From assembly GCA_946811185.2 (NCBI GenBank), contig OX328112.1, forward strand, positions 27,169,742 to 27,233,741: 64,000 bases of DNA. The letters run 5' to 3'. Every line of letters starts with the position of its first letter. The stretch's first letter is position 1. Of the stretch, positions 51,248-61,576 are shown one piece after another. The notes below the pieces were generated by a model. The model was not told the origin of the DNA and ran no database searches. It worked only from the letters and a program-made list of their open reading frames with translations. This DNA comes from Hippopus hippopus (taxonomy: Eukaryota > Mollusca > Bivalvia > Cardiida > Cardiidae). The position numbers and the translations under genes are program-made.

Positions 51248-51664
51248 ATGAGCGGTACTCTGGCAAAGGGGGGTTTAGTGCATCTCCGTGCTGCGTTATA
51301 TTAAGCAAGTCATAATAATAACTATTGGTCTATAAAATTCATTTTGTCTAACAACCGACTAAATCATGAGGTAGTATGGTCCTTGGACACGCAGACAATT
51401 TACAGATAGGAAAAAGTATGGACCTATATCAGACTGTTCAGACACCTGCAAAATGAACCTGCAAAACGTATCGTCCAATGTCAGTCTTTAGCAAACTGAT
51501 ATGATTCGAAACCTTTTGTTGTTGGTCAATTTTCTGCATTCCAAAGGATCAATCTATCTCGTAATTCAGTCGGTCGTTGGACAAAATGGAATTTATGGAT
51601 CTTTACTTATGTGATGACTGATTGGTAGAGTGCATTTAACCCCCTTTTGCTAGGGTACGACTTA
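51248..51664. mobile_element. Family C element with two long arms
   Basis: Unlike the ~265-bp copies, this 417-bp copy has the long arm at both ends: GTGCATCTCCGTGCTGC and CTAACAACCGACTAAATC at the left, and AATTCAGTCGGTCGTTGG with TTTATGGATCTTTACTTATG at the right. The core between them is diverged. It may be the fuller symmetric form from which the shorter copies arose by internal deletion. Confidence 0.8.
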
Positions 51665-51822
51665 TTTTCTTTTCTACAGGCGTCCTTTACTGATGACGTA
51701 TGATTTGTTTCTTAACTGTATAAAGAAATTAACAATAAAAAAGAAAGTGATAGAGTCAGTCTGCCAAAAGCAGATTAAATCAGATAATACCCACTGATAA
51801 AATGTTATAATAAGAGATAATT

Positions 51823-52070
51823 TGAGTCATGCTGTATGAAAAGGGGACTTATTGCAATAACAAAAAGTATCAGCCCAGGCCTATGCAGGCTGACCTGGGT
51901 TGATGCTTTTTGCTATCGGTCCATTTTCTACATGTCAAAGGACCGTTCTACCTCAGGATTCAGCCAGTCGTTAGACAAAATGGATTCATAGAACCATACC
52001 TATGTGATGACTTGCTTGGTACAATGCATCACGGAGATGCATAAGCTCTCTTTTGTCCGAGAACAACTCA
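51823..52070 (+). mobile_element. Family C MITE, short core
   Basis: TGAGTCATGCTGTATGAAAA opens it. The core is trimmed to CAGCCCAGGCCTATGCAGG. It ends CGAGAACAACTCA. Confidence 0.85.
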
Positions 52071-52086
52071 TTTTTGTTTAACAAAA

Positions 52087-52212
52087 TTATCTTTTTTCTA
52101 CAGGCGTCCTTGAAAGCAATGCAGGTGTTAAATTGCATTTACATTTAAATCATACTATTTAAAAGTATAAAAGTTATTTTGAAGATGATACTCTGTTATT
52201 GTATGGTCGGTC
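52087..52212. mobile_element. Family G fragment holding an empty site
   Basis: GCAGGTGTTAAATTGCATTT and TTTTGAAGATGATACTCTG match the G copy at 63527-63995. At 52159-52162 it has a single TTAA where that copy carries a family B element. Confidence 0.75.
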
Positions 52213-52451
52213 TAAGCTAATACATCTTCAAAAAGTATCTTACTCAAGTCAGCCCGCACAGTCCGCAGGCTGACGTGGATCGAAACTTTTTGCTATTAAT
52301 AAATTTTCCGCTTGTCCAAGGGCAATTCTACAGAATGATTCGGTCGGTTGTTGGACAAAGTTTTGTTGATCCATAATTACATAATAACTTGCTTGGTACC
52401 ATGCATCACGGACATGATGCTTTAAACCCCCTTTTGCCAGAGCATGGCTCA
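52213..52451 (+). mobile_element. Family C MITE, left-truncated
   Basis: It begins CATCTTCAAAAAGTATC without the TGAGCC end. The core CAAGTCAGCCCGCACAGTCC has a matching arm. It ends AGAGCATGGCTCA. Confidence 0.85.
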
Positions 52452-52624
52452 AATGTTTAAGCAGAACAGGTGTTGTTGTTGAATTCTAGATTCGAATACC
52501 GATTATATTAGTTATGCGTATAAATGCCATATATTTATCTTTCAAGAGCGTCTAGTATCCCCAAATGGACCGGTATCATTTCAATCTTTTAAAAAGAGTG
52601 CCAACTTTTATTTTCCTCCCTGTC

Positions 52625-52725
52625 CCCCTCTTTCTCTTTGTTTGTTTGTCACTCTGTGTCTCAGTTTCTCCGTCTCTCTCTCTCTGTGACCTCTCTTGCT
52701 CTCTCTCTCTCTCTCTCTGTCTGTC
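52625..52725. repeat. (CT)n-rich microsatellite
   Basis: Interrupted CT runs are followed by a clean (CT)n block near 52698-52717 and CTGTCTGTC. Confidence 0.9.
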
Positions 52726-52883
52726 TAATATCTAAATCCAAACAGCCAAATAATTGAAATGAATGTTTTCTCTCCGCACCAAAAAAAAAAAACAGATAAA
52801 AAAAAAAGCCGAATCATTGCAAACGCAAGATTTTTTTTCACTAAATTCCTTACAAAATATTCGGCATTGTCCATAAACTATAA

Positions 52884-53087
52884 CCTTTAGGCTACTAAGC
52901 GAGACTCACTGACCATTTGCGGACAGTGTAGATCAAGATCAGACTGCACAGAACGTGCAGTCTGATCTTGGATCTACTCTGTCCGATAAGGATATATTTT
53001 TCCCAATAAAATACCTTTGAAATTTCAACATTTGGTTTTATGGTATCGACTTGAAAGTTTCATGTTAGTTATTTAGCAGGATAAGGG
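52884..53087 (+). mobile_element. Family B MITE
   Basis: ATAA then CCTTTAGGCTACTAAGCGAG, a perfect core and TTTAGCAGGATAAGGGG followed by TAAT. Confidence 0.92.
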
Positions 53088-53110
53088 GTAATGCACGCTA
53101 TCTACGGTAT

Positions 53111-53290
53111 GGACCGTATTTACCAACCATTTTAAACAGTATTCTGGCTTTTACTTTGAATCTGGATAGTGACGCAATTTCTGATCGGCAAAACCTAATT
53201 TTGTTCGACTATTAGAAATTGTGTTGGTTTGAAATTGACGAAATTCTTGAGTATAGGATTAGAATGCAATTTTGAGTGAATGGTAGTATT
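53111..53290. mobile_element. Family D MITE, diverged
   Basis: GGACCGTATTTACCAACC is the left end. The central palindrome is weak (GCAAAACCTAATTTTG) and the right end is AGTGAATGGTAGTATTG. Confidence 0.65.
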
Positions 53291-53514
53291 GTCACGGTTC
53301 GCAGTGTAAGCAGTTCAAGGTGGGCATATCAAGGATTTAGTACAGGTATAAAATTTGAAATGCAACTTGGGCGATACTTATGGTTTTGCAAAATCTTCTT
53401 GTTAGTAAATTCATAATTCTTTACCATATGGTCAACTTTTGGACTGGTTCAAGCAATAAATTTTGCAAGCGACCATTGAATATTGCCATTGAATATTGCT
53501 GCTTTGTAGGAGCA

Positions 53515-53660
53515 CATTTGTCTTGGAGCACATTTGTCTCACGAGGTGTGACCGATGTGCTCGTAAACTTTCATATTTGCGACAAATTGGAAATGAGACA
53601 GATGTGTTTGACACACAATAGGAAGGACACTCGAAGCACATTTGTCTCACATTCTATCTA
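53515..53660. repeat. Left module block of J
   Basis: TGTAGGAGCACATTTGTCTT, GGAGCACATTTGTCTCACG, CGATGTGCTCG, ATGAGACAGATGTG and AGCACATTTGTCTCAC follow one another in both orientations. The outer 60 bp are complementary to 55120-55180. Confidence 0.8.
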
Positions 53661-54223
53661 TATTAAAATTGTACTTAAAAGGAAAACTGTTTCTGCTTAG
53701 TACATAGTAATTGTCCGAAAAGGCGGGTATAGAAATTAGCTGCCTATCTGTCTCTCTGTCCGTCTTTCTGTCCACATTTACAACCTAAAAATTATCTGCG
53801 ATAATAGACCTACTTAGAGATGTATTAAAAATTATTTTATCGAATAGTGTCTTCACTTGAAGTCTACACGATTAAGAAACCGCTGTCAGTCGCTGTCAGT
53901 CCTTCATATTCGGTATATTATCATGCTAGTTTTATAGAATAGTTCATTTTTCTTATCGATTCTTCATTTATTTATTCTTTTATTTTAGTAATCAGTTTGA
54001 AAAACGTACGTCGCCGAGGGGGTACTTGAAACTTCTTGTTCTTTCAGTCCTTCAGAAGGAAACACTGTATTTGTACTTGTGTAGGCTAAATAAATAATAA
54101 TCATCTTTTCAGTTACTACACATAGAAATATCCATATTTCTTAGGCTTAGATAATTGTCTTTAATAGGATTACCAATGACAAAAACAATAACTGCGCGTC
54201 ATGACCTCGTGCGCACGCGACAT
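53661..54223. other. Unexplained interior of J, left part
   Basis: It contains CTGTCTCTCTGTCCGTCTTT near 53747 and the duplicated word CGCTGTCAGT near 53882. No coding or RNA feature was recognised. Confidence 0.35.
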
Positions 54224-54351
54224 GTGGACCCTGGACGGGCTTCCTCGCATGAAAGAGTTCGACACCCCGAGTGAGGGTCGAACCTACAGCGGTTAGGGGC
54301 AAGTGTTTTTTTGAAGTCAGCGACCTTATCACTCGGCCACGGAGGCCCCTA
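54224..54351 (-). mobile_element. tRNA-derived SINE head, truncated
   Basis: On the minus strand GGGGCCTCCGTGGCCGAGTG (A box) and TAGGTTCGACCCTCACTCGG (B box) are followed by AACTCTTTCATGCGAGGAAG. This head type is familiar to me from mollusc SINEs (from memory). The remainder of the SINE is missing. Confidence 0.8.
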
Positions 54352-54540
54352 AATGATCTAAGGAAGAAAATGAGTAGACCTTCCCACACGTATTTTGTTT
54401 CCATCAGAAATATGAAAAAACAATATCGCCATTTTCCGAGAATTGTTGCTCTCAGATCCGCCATTGAAAAAGCACTTACAACGTGCATGAGTTCCCAAAA
54501 GAATCCGGGTAATGCCATAATTATTGAATATCGGGCCTCG

Positions 54541-54785
54541 TAACGAAGCAAGACGCGAGATTCCGGCGAAAAACGAAGCAAGACACGATATTCTATCGTA
54601 AAATCTCATGGTATGGGATCTCATGGTAAAGGATACTGTGACAGTGCGAGATCTCGTGTTACAATATCATGTCTCGCGTAGTGTCTCGTCGGAATATCGG
54701 GTCTCATCCGATTCTCGTGTCTCGTCCTAAGGATGAGAGGCACGATATTCCATATGAAACTAACGAGATTCCGTACGTTTTAGTG
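54541..54785. repeat. Irregular CGAGACACG-word cluster
   Basis: GAAGCAAGACACGATATTC, GTCTCGCGTAGTGTCTCGTC, TTCTCGTGTCTCGTCC and AGGCACGATATTCC share a core word in both orientations, with short ATCTCATGGTA duplications. There is no constant period. Confidence 0.6.
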
Positions 54786-54974
54786 TACACCTTAAGGTTC
54801 AGCCACTCAAATTTCTTGAATTAGAGGTATTGGAATTAATAGTTCCACTGCAGTTTTTAGGTTTAAGATTTTATAAAAAAAAAAAAAGCATTAGCAAACC
54901 TATTGGTGATTACACTTGACATGAGGTAAAACGGCGAACCTCGATTTAAAAATTTTTTCTGCCGTGGAAAAATA

Positions 54975-55180
54975 TGTGACAAATGTGCTTGTATTTCATA
55001 AAAAATGACATGAGACAAATGTGCTTTCCTGTCCCTTAAAAAACTTGATCGAAGCACATTTGTCACACAAATGTGTTTTTTTGGTTAGACATTTGAGGTC
55101 GCATTTGTCTCATGTGAGACAAATGCGACCGCATCGGTCTTACGTAAGACAAATGTGCTCTGAGACAAATGTGCTCCTAC
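54975..55180. repeat. Right module block of J with a perfect palindrome
   Basis: ACAAATGTGCT words occur in both orientations. 55097-55130 is a palindrome with 16-bp perfect arms (GGTCGCATTTGTCTCA) around TG, and 55137-55150 is a perfect 14-bp palindrome. The block ends AATGTGCTCCTACACTGC. Confidence 0.85.
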
Positions 55181-55268
55181 ACTGCTTAAATGGTTGCCAC
55201 AATGAAATTTTGGTATTTAAATGCTTCCAATTTTGACACGAAATGATGAAATGTTGTCACCTGGTATA

Positions 55269-55805
55269 GACTTTAGTGAGATACTTGGTGAACCATATTA
55301 TCTTCCGCTATAGGTGACATTTTTTAAATACACATCTATCTGATTTGGGTATTCTGGGTAGAGAACCGGAATACTTTTCAAAACGACAACCGTTACTTTG
55401 AATTTCAAAATAAAATAAACGTTTACTCAATAAAACGCTACCTGGTACGATTCGTTCATCTATGATCAGCTAGCATGTAACCTATGCACCGACCATTAAT
55501 TAAAACAGCCCTTACAGGCTTAGGTAATAGCTCGGTATAAGCCCAGACACTTCTTGTTGATATCTCTGTGGAAAAACCTTGCACGAATCCTGGTTCCCCT
55601 AAAGTCTATATTTAGATACTGTTTTCAAAGATGTGCAGCAAAACAAGAGTATTTTGTGAAAACTACTTTTCCCATTTGAAATAATAGATATTTGGAGCAA
55701 AAATCAGACTACATTTTTCCACAGATGTATTGTTTATTGCCATTTTTTACATCGCTACTTTATTCGCGGCGTATTAATTTTCACCTGTACAGGAGATGGT
55801 GATGC
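55269..55805. other. Unexplained spacer
   Basis: No repeat family or gene was recognised. Confidence 0.35.
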
Positions 55806-55815
55806 GTCATAGCAG

Positions 55816-56087
55816 GCCCCGCCCGGGTGGCTCAGTGGTGAGCGTGTCGGATTCATGACCTGGTGGTTGTGAGTTCGATACCCAGTTGAGGCGAACGTTC
55901 TTTCCGGCGTATTTTCGCCTCTAACCTCTGCTGAAGCATGTGAGAAAAGTAGTCGGTGGCTTTGGAAAGAAAGTTGTGTTAGTACTGGTGTGAGAAAGCC
56001 AGGAAACACATGTGCGTCACCGACCGCCATGCTATGACCTTAGCTGTTAAAGTGGCGTTAAACCCCAATACAACCAACCAACCAAGT
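55816..56087 (+). mobile_element. tRNA-derived SINE, family F, full length
   Basis: Exact direct repeats GTCATAGCAG flank it at 55806-55815 and 56088-56097. The head has GGGTGGCTCAGTGGTGAGCG and GTGAGTTCGATACCCAGTTG. The body includes GAAAGCCAGGAAACACATGT and a (CAAC)n tail. Confidence 0.93.
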
Positions 56088-56227
56088 GTCATAGCAGACG
56101 GGTCGAATCTTCGAAGAATATGACATGCATAGACAACGGGTGAACAAAGGAATGAATGCACATAGCCTTTTCAGATATTTAGCAGCAGGGGAAAAAAGGA
56201 AAGCCATATACTACCTTGCCATATATT

Positions 56228-56500
56228 TGAGTGGCGCTCTGGCTACAGGAGATTTAATGCGTCACCGTGATGTATCATTATACGGAGCAAGTCGTCTCAT
56301 AATTAAGGGTCAATAAAATCCATTTGTTCCGTCGCTTGACCAAAGCTGCAGGTAAAATGGTCCTTTGACAAAAGTAATATCTACAAATACATGCAGCAAC
56401 AAGTTTCGACTCATGTCAGCCTGTGCGGACTGCCCAGGCTAATAAGGATCGATACCATTTTGTGGATGCATTAAGCCCCCTTTTCACAGAGCATGACTCA
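56228..56500 (-). mobile_element. Family C MITE
   Basis: TGAGTGGCGCTCTGGCTACA and the long arm are followed by the core CGACTCATGTCAGCCTGTGC and the end AGAGCATGACTCA. Confidence 0.87.
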
Positions 56501-56828
56501 TTTTTATCTACATTCTCTCTTTATTGATTTAATGGTGCCTGAAGTGCCATTAACTTTTTCCTTTTTGTTGGTCTTGTTTTGATAACACCTACGATTTCTT
56601 TTTTTTCCCTGTAACTGTTTTTTCCTCTGATGCATTTGACAAAAATATAATGATGCGTTTTTTCGGGAATTTCGGGGGAGTAGAGCTTTTATACTGCTGC
56701 ACCTGACAGTGGAATTTTAATGGAGAGTGTAGATCAAGATCAGCCAGAATATTTTGTACATATTAATCCTAGTCCACAATTATTTGTCGTTTTTTTTCTA
56801 CTTGTTTATCATCATTATCGTCATCATT
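56501..56828. other. Spacer with a B half core
   Basis: AGTGTAGATCAAGATCAGCC near 56727 is a lone half of a B core. The rest is unassigned. Confidence 0.35.
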
Positions 56829-57030
56829 TAACAACAACAACAACATCATCACCATCATCGTCATCATCATCATCATCATCATTTAACATCTTCATCTTTT
56901 AATATTATTATCATCATCATCAGCAGCAGCAGCATTTAACATTATCATTAATCATCATCATTTAACATCATTTATTATTTATCATCATCACTCAAACTCA
57001 ATTTTATCATTTTACACCATCATCATCTTT
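56829..57030. repeat. (ATC)n / (CAG)n microsatellite
   Basis: ACA, ATC and CAG triplets alternate, with TTAACATC interruptions. The Ser/His-rich frame across it is an artefact. Confidence 0.92.
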
Positions 57031-57345
57031 GTCTTCTTCTTCTTTTTCTTCTTCTCCATTCACGGTATCTATCACTTCATATCTACCAAAATGTCATTTA
57101 ACTTTGGCGTAACCGGAAACAGCTGTTGTCGGACCAATCGATCAGAAACTGTCATTCAAAGATAACATTGTGTTAAAGTCAAGGTTTCATTTTGATAGAA
57201 TTCTTCTGATTTAATCTAAAGAACACCGTTTAGAGCTTTCTTTTTTTTTTGTGCGATTAAATTTCAAATTTGCAGTTAAGTCGTGCATAAATGTGCATTT
57301 CAACGTTTAAATGGGCAATTAAATAGCTTGATCCGGGGTCCCAAA

Positions 57346-57594
57346 CCCTTCACCAGACGGCAAAGCTTTAGACTGATCCAAATTCAAAGCATTTGCTGAT
57401 GTCAAATTATATGTGGCTAAAAAGAGAAAATTTGTCTTTTAAAGAGTATTAAAACAAAAAACAAAAAAAAAAAAGAAATGGTGAAAGGGGAAAATGCTGG
57501 TTACCAGCATTTTCCCCTTTTCCCACTATGTTTTTGTCAAGAGTATTTTCTACTCAGGGTCGTTTAAAAACTGGATAATAATTATGGTGAAGGG
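57346..57594 (+). mobile_element. Family A MITE with paired core substitution
   Basis: CAAA then CCCTTCACCAGACGGC. The core at 57477-57535 has GGGGAAAATGC and GCATTTTCCCC where the family has GGAGAAAATGC, so the change is matched in both arms. The right end ATGGTGAAGGG mirrors the left end. An A-run lies before the core. Confidence 0.9.
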
Positions 57595-57598
57595 TTAG

Positions 57599-58086
57599 GG
57601 GTTAATCGATAACGTCGTGTTAAACTGTTGTACCGTTGATAATAACAGACGTGGGTGGACATGTGAGTGGGTGCGAGACACGTGATTAGAAACAGGAGTT
57701 AGAAGAGCAAGGAAAAATATTACAGTGTAGAAATCAGAACTGCTTACTTGCATTTTCCGCCGGCCAAGGCGCATAAAATTCGAAAGGGGGGGGGGGGTTA
57801 GTCCAAACTCAAGTTTTAGACTCGGCGAAATCCAGTTATGAATTAGAGAGAAAAAAAAAAACGCCTGTCGCAGTTTTATAAATGAAACACTGTTTAAACC
57901 GGCGAAGAAACTTAGAAAGAAAAATACGAAACAAAAGAAAGATATATATAAAAAATAAAACCAACAAACGGTTAAAGCTAAATAAAAACAGAACAGAGCA
58001 GAACAAATCTTGGATTTCCATTCGAGGAACATTCAGGTACTACAGCTGATCTTGAATTATAAAATAGTACTCAAATGCTTATCAGA
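57599..58086. other. Unexplained spacer
   Basis: A G run lies at 57786-57797 and A-rich runs near 57851 and 57940. Reading frames on the minus strand are Phe/Leu-rich because of these runs. Confidence 0.35.
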
Positions 58087-58296
58087 AGAGAGAGACAGAA
58101 AGAGAGAGGGAGAGAGACAGACAGTCAGACAGACAAACAGACGGACGGACGGACGGGACGGACAGATACACAGAGAGAAAGAGAGAGAGAGACAGAGACA
58201 GAGACACAGAGACAGGGAGAGAGAGATACAGAGAGACAGACATACAGACAGACAGACAGACAGACAGACAGATAGAGACAGAGCAGGGAGAGAGAT

Positions 58297-58332
<36 letters not shown>
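58087..58332. repeat. Composite GA / ACAG / GGAC microsatellite
   Basis: (GA)n, (CAGA)n and a (GGAC)n patch alternate and finish in a clean (GA)n run. The block types resemble 11105-11305. Confidence 0.95.
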
Positions 58333-58336
<4 letters not shown>

Positions 58337-58611
58337 AGTACGCACTGAGGTCAGACCGAGGGTATTTTAGCTGTCTTTGAAACATTCCTTTTTCAAAAAA
58401 ATGTATAAAAGAAGAAAATAGTTAGCACAGTATTTTGGTATTAGTAGAAGATTGACTGATATCTAAATATGCACCCCTTGCAGTTTATACCTAGCCATTA
58501 GGTAAGATTATCAGAACGTACCTGACATAAATGCGTAATTGTGCTTAAGTGGATCGCTTAGAAATGCAGCTTTAAGCATTATGTCTAATAATGAATAAAT
58601 TGTTAGCTAAC

Positions 58612-58800
58612 TCTTTACTTAACAATCCCTAGTTTTAGCAAGGTACTGTTAAGAAGCTGAGGAGGAAGCTTTCTGAAAGTATTCTGAGAAAAGGAGAAAA
58701 TGCTGGTAACCAGCATTTTGTCCTTTTTCCCACAATGTGTTCAAAAATGTTTTCTCACGGGTGGTTTAAGAACAGATTTGTTTTGTAAACGGTAAAGTAG
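58612..58800. mobile_element. Family A element with two short arms
   Basis: Both sides of the core (58675-58742) carry the short-arm sequence: CAATCCCTAGTTTTAGCAAG at the left and, complementary, ACGGGTGGTTTAAGAACAG at the right. CTAA precedes CTCTTTACTTAAC. No long arm is present. Confidence 0.75.
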
Positions 58801-58929
58801 ACTGCTTAGAAATACATCTCTTACCATTTTATCTAATAATGAAAGTATTGTTAGTAAACTCTTTACCAAACAAAACCTTTTTTGACTCATTCATATTGGT
58901 AGCATTTACACAGAGAACAAAGTGCATTA

Positions 58930-59116
58930 GGTCAGTATTCACCAACCATTCTTTAGAATGTTCTCTGTCTTATTCTCCAGAATTTTCTAAATTTGAAAGT
59001 AACAACTTCTGACTGGTTTAGTCAACCAGAAGTTGTGTTACTTTCAAATATTGAAAATCTAAATCTTGGAGAATAAAAAGAAGAATGATCTTAAAAATGG
59101 TTGGTTAATACGGACC
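58930..59116. mobile_element. Family D MITE inserted in a family A copy
   Basis: Ends are GGTCAGTATTCACCAACC and GGTTGGTTAATACGGACC. The central palindrome is shortened to GGTTTAGTCAACC. Flanking sequence on both sides belongs to one family A element. Confidence 0.9.
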
Positions 59117-59216
59117 CTGGATGATTTTTGTTTTTGATAGAGAAGCATTAAAATTGGTGGTTACGAGCGTTTTCTTCTTTTCCCACGGTGTTTTCTTTGA
59201 GTAGTAGAGACACACC

Positions 59217-59460
59217 GCCCGGCCAGGTAGCTCGGTGGTTAGCGTATCTAACTCGTAACCTGGAGATTGCGGGTTCGATACCCGGTTGTAGCGAACTTTC
59301 TTTCCGGCGATTTTTCGCCTCTCACCTCTGATGTGAGACAAGTAGTCAGTGGCTTTGCAAAGAAGTTGTGTCAGTACTGGGATGAGAAAGCCAGGAAACA
59401 CATGGGTGCGTCACTGACCGCCATGATATGACCTAAGCTGTTAAAATTACAATACAAACC
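59217..59460 (+). mobile_element. tRNA-derived SINE, family F, with 11-bp duplication
   Basis: AGAGACACACC occurs at 59206-59216 and 59461-59471. The head GGCCAGGTAGCTCGGTGGTT has the B box GCGGGTTCGATACCCGG. The body matches 55816-56087, and the tail is short (ACAATACAAACC). Confidence 0.93.
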
Positions 59461-59485
59461 AGAGACACACCATCGTTTGGTAAGT

Positions 59486-59939
59486 GGTAAAACACTGTGG
59501 AAACAGCGATATTACAATTGATGAACGTTTTCCTAGATATAAATGTTACGAATAATAAAATCACGAGTAAAATGTCTAGCCAAACTGAGATTATCTCAGT
59601 TTTCATGGAGACAGTGTTGAAAGGTAAAACAATGGCACATTGAACGAAAGATTCGAGGCTCTAACCCCATGCAGAGCGAAGTCCGATTTTCTGTGGAACC
59701 TTTGTAACTAACCATAATTTATCATGGGTACTAGTAAATCTTAAATTCACATCAGTTATACATAGTTTATAGGGAGATTTTTAGAGTATACAGCAAAGAA
59801 GCTCAGTAGGAGATGAAATAAAAGCTTGTTCGATTTTTAGCTGTGCTGGCCAAAGGCCAGACACCTTTATGCCATGGCCTGGTTTCCGCCATTCGTCCGG
59901 AGCCCGTCGTCCATCTGGTGTCTGTCCGTTAAGCATAAA
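59486..59939. other. Unexplained spacer
   Basis: A GGCCAAAGGCCAGACACC segment near 59849 precedes the truncated H element. No gene was recognised. Confidence 0.35.
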
Positions 59940-60331
59940 GCAAACCTCGGGTGATCCGTTGATCAAGTCCCTCGGCTGTATCTGTCAGTATCACGTAGCT
60001 TGATATGCACCTACACAGTACATTTCTTTGCCAGAAGTACACCGCTTCACCGTTCTTAAAATCGTAAAACTCCACTTGGAAAGCAAACACTACTCACAAA
60101 TCTCTGTGAGAATCTTTCAAAATACATTTCCGATGACAAGCAGTTTATACGTTATTTTCTAACCCTGTCTATCAATTACGTTGGCATTTTTTAGCGATTG
60201 GTTGCTAATCACCGTGGCTTATGTTGCCGTTGCTTATCGATTTACTGAATGCCGCCAGGCAGTAATTCAAAATGGAAACCCCCTTGATACGGTCGAGGTT
60301 AGAGGTAGGTACGTAATCGACCGAGTTGTGA
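59940..60331. mobile_element. Family H MITE, left end missing
   Basis: From AAACCTCGGGTGATCCGTTG onward it follows the copy at 47385-47836 to the right end GACCGAGTTGTGA. The left terminal repeat is absent. An extra TCTGTCAGTATCACG segment distinguishes this copy. Confidence 0.8.
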
Positions 60332-60973
60332 CAAGTGACCGCTAAACCTTTTCGCAGCACGCAATAAAGTACACATTTGTTGGGGCCGATTCAGTTAAAC
60401 TTGCTTAGCTTAACTATATTGTAACCTTAAAATGGAAGTGATATCCATGAACAAAGGAAAGGCAGTCGGTTGAAAATTCACATTTCTTGTTTACGCTATA
60501 AAGTCTGCATTTTATACTACTGCGATCGATGTTCTGTTGAGCCTGTTGTTCAGGATCGAGATAGCGCATTAATATCGGTCGGTTTTCTGCTGTTGTTTGA
60601 TGTCAGACTGAATATGGTATCGAGGTTGAGGTGTAGATCTATCTAGTTGTAAAAATTTAACAAAGAATTCTTAAAAGTGCATGCGTGTATATGGCAGTAT
60701 TTGGTTCCGGTGAGACCGAGCACAGTAAGCGGATTTGCGATGCAATTCAGGTGAACTCTAAAAAGCTGAAGCCATGTAATGATGAGCTTAATCCAGTTTA
60801 CAAGTTTTAGTGTATACTACGAGACAAGCTCTGCATACGGAAACACAGATTATGTCGGAATTCCGCCATTCTGTAGGGTGATATGAAGCATGTAGATACA
60901 TGTACAAAATATGTTAAATAGACAAAGAGCCGAGCTTTTGAGTGTGAATACCACCTACCGCCATTACTTCGAA
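60332..60973. other. Unexplained spacer
   Basis: No recognised repeat, RNA gene or coding region. Confidence 0.35.
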
Positions 60974-61207
60974 ACCCTGTGCCAAACTTTTCCATGTTTC
61001 ACGACAAACATCTCGTGTTTACGATGTGGAAAGCTTTTGAAAACATTGCTGTAAAAAAGAGAAATGCTGGAAAAGATCATTTTATCCTTTTCAAGCAATA
61101 TTTTATGCCATATCAAAACTCAACAATTGAGCCAATTTTACTTTGTCGTCTACATAATTATGCTTTCAAAATGGACAAGTCTATAATATTGTTGTCTGGT
61201 GTAGAGT
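60974..61207 (-). mobile_element. Family A MITE, decayed
   Basis: The short end is CCCTGTGCCAAACTTTTCC. The core at 61035-61110 is loosely paired. The long arm is TTTGTCGTCTACATAATTAT and GTTGTCTGGTGTAGAG. Confidence 0.7.
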
Positions 61208-61494
61208 GTTTAGCGTTTTTGGACAGCAGACGAGTACTTCGTATTTTTAAATAAAAACTACTCGTATTAGAAGAGATTAGAAGAATTAGCACCCCCGATG
61301 GTCCCGTTGGTCCACAGGAATTTGTTTTTACTTTGCCATGAATGCTGTAGTAAGGCAAATATGTAAACATGCATCAAATTAGGTTTAAGTATGTACGTGT
61401 TTTTCTGACCTTGTTGCGATGACCTTTTCTGCCTTTCGGCCGTATCAAAGACAATACCCGTCTCCGTGTTGCATTTCAATTATCTTCTGCAAAT

Positions 61495-61576
61495 ATGATC
61501 ACGTGTTTTACAGCCTAATCTTGATCTACATAGCCAGCGAAAACGCATTTGAAACTGACTTAGTAGCCTAAAGGTT
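61495..61576 (-). mobile_element. Family B right-end fragment
   Basis: CAGCCTAATCTTGATCTACA and TTAGTAGCCTAAAGG are the core edge and terminus of a reverse B copy. Confidence 0.6.

Larger units (their letters stand above)
53419..55268. mobile_element. 1.85-kb inverted-repeat element with A-like outer arms (J)
   Basis: The left end (CTTTACCATATGGTCAAC, TTTTGGACTGGTTCAAGC) and the right end (AAATGCTTCCAATTTTGAC, TGTTGTCACCTGGTATAG) are both family A long arms facing inwards. Inside them lie blocks of GAGCACATTTGTCT-type words in mirrored order. The interior holds a SINE head and no transposase-like frame. It may be a rare long relative of family A or a chimera. Confidence 0.65.
58859..59485 (+). 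mobile_element. Family A MITE carrying two nested insertions
   Basis: The long arm (CTCTTTACCAAACAAAACC) is interrupted at 58930 by a D element and resumes at 59117. The core partner (TTCTTCTTTTCCCACGG) leads to the short end, which is interrupted by an F SINE. The terminal CATCGTTTGGTAAGTGG follows the SINE, so the right end is of the long-arm type. Confidence 0.75.

Noticed and set aside
51666..52103. The duplicated word TTTCTACAGGCGTCCTT as a splice acceptor with exon
   Set aside because: It occurs next to two family C copies and leads into no open coding segment. A duplicated flank is more likely than an exon.
54147..54581. 144-residue minus-strand frame
   Set aside because: It overlaps a SINE head and irregular repeats and shows no recognisable domain.
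56720..56902. Ser-rich short protein
   Set aside because: It is the translated (ATC)n microsatellite.
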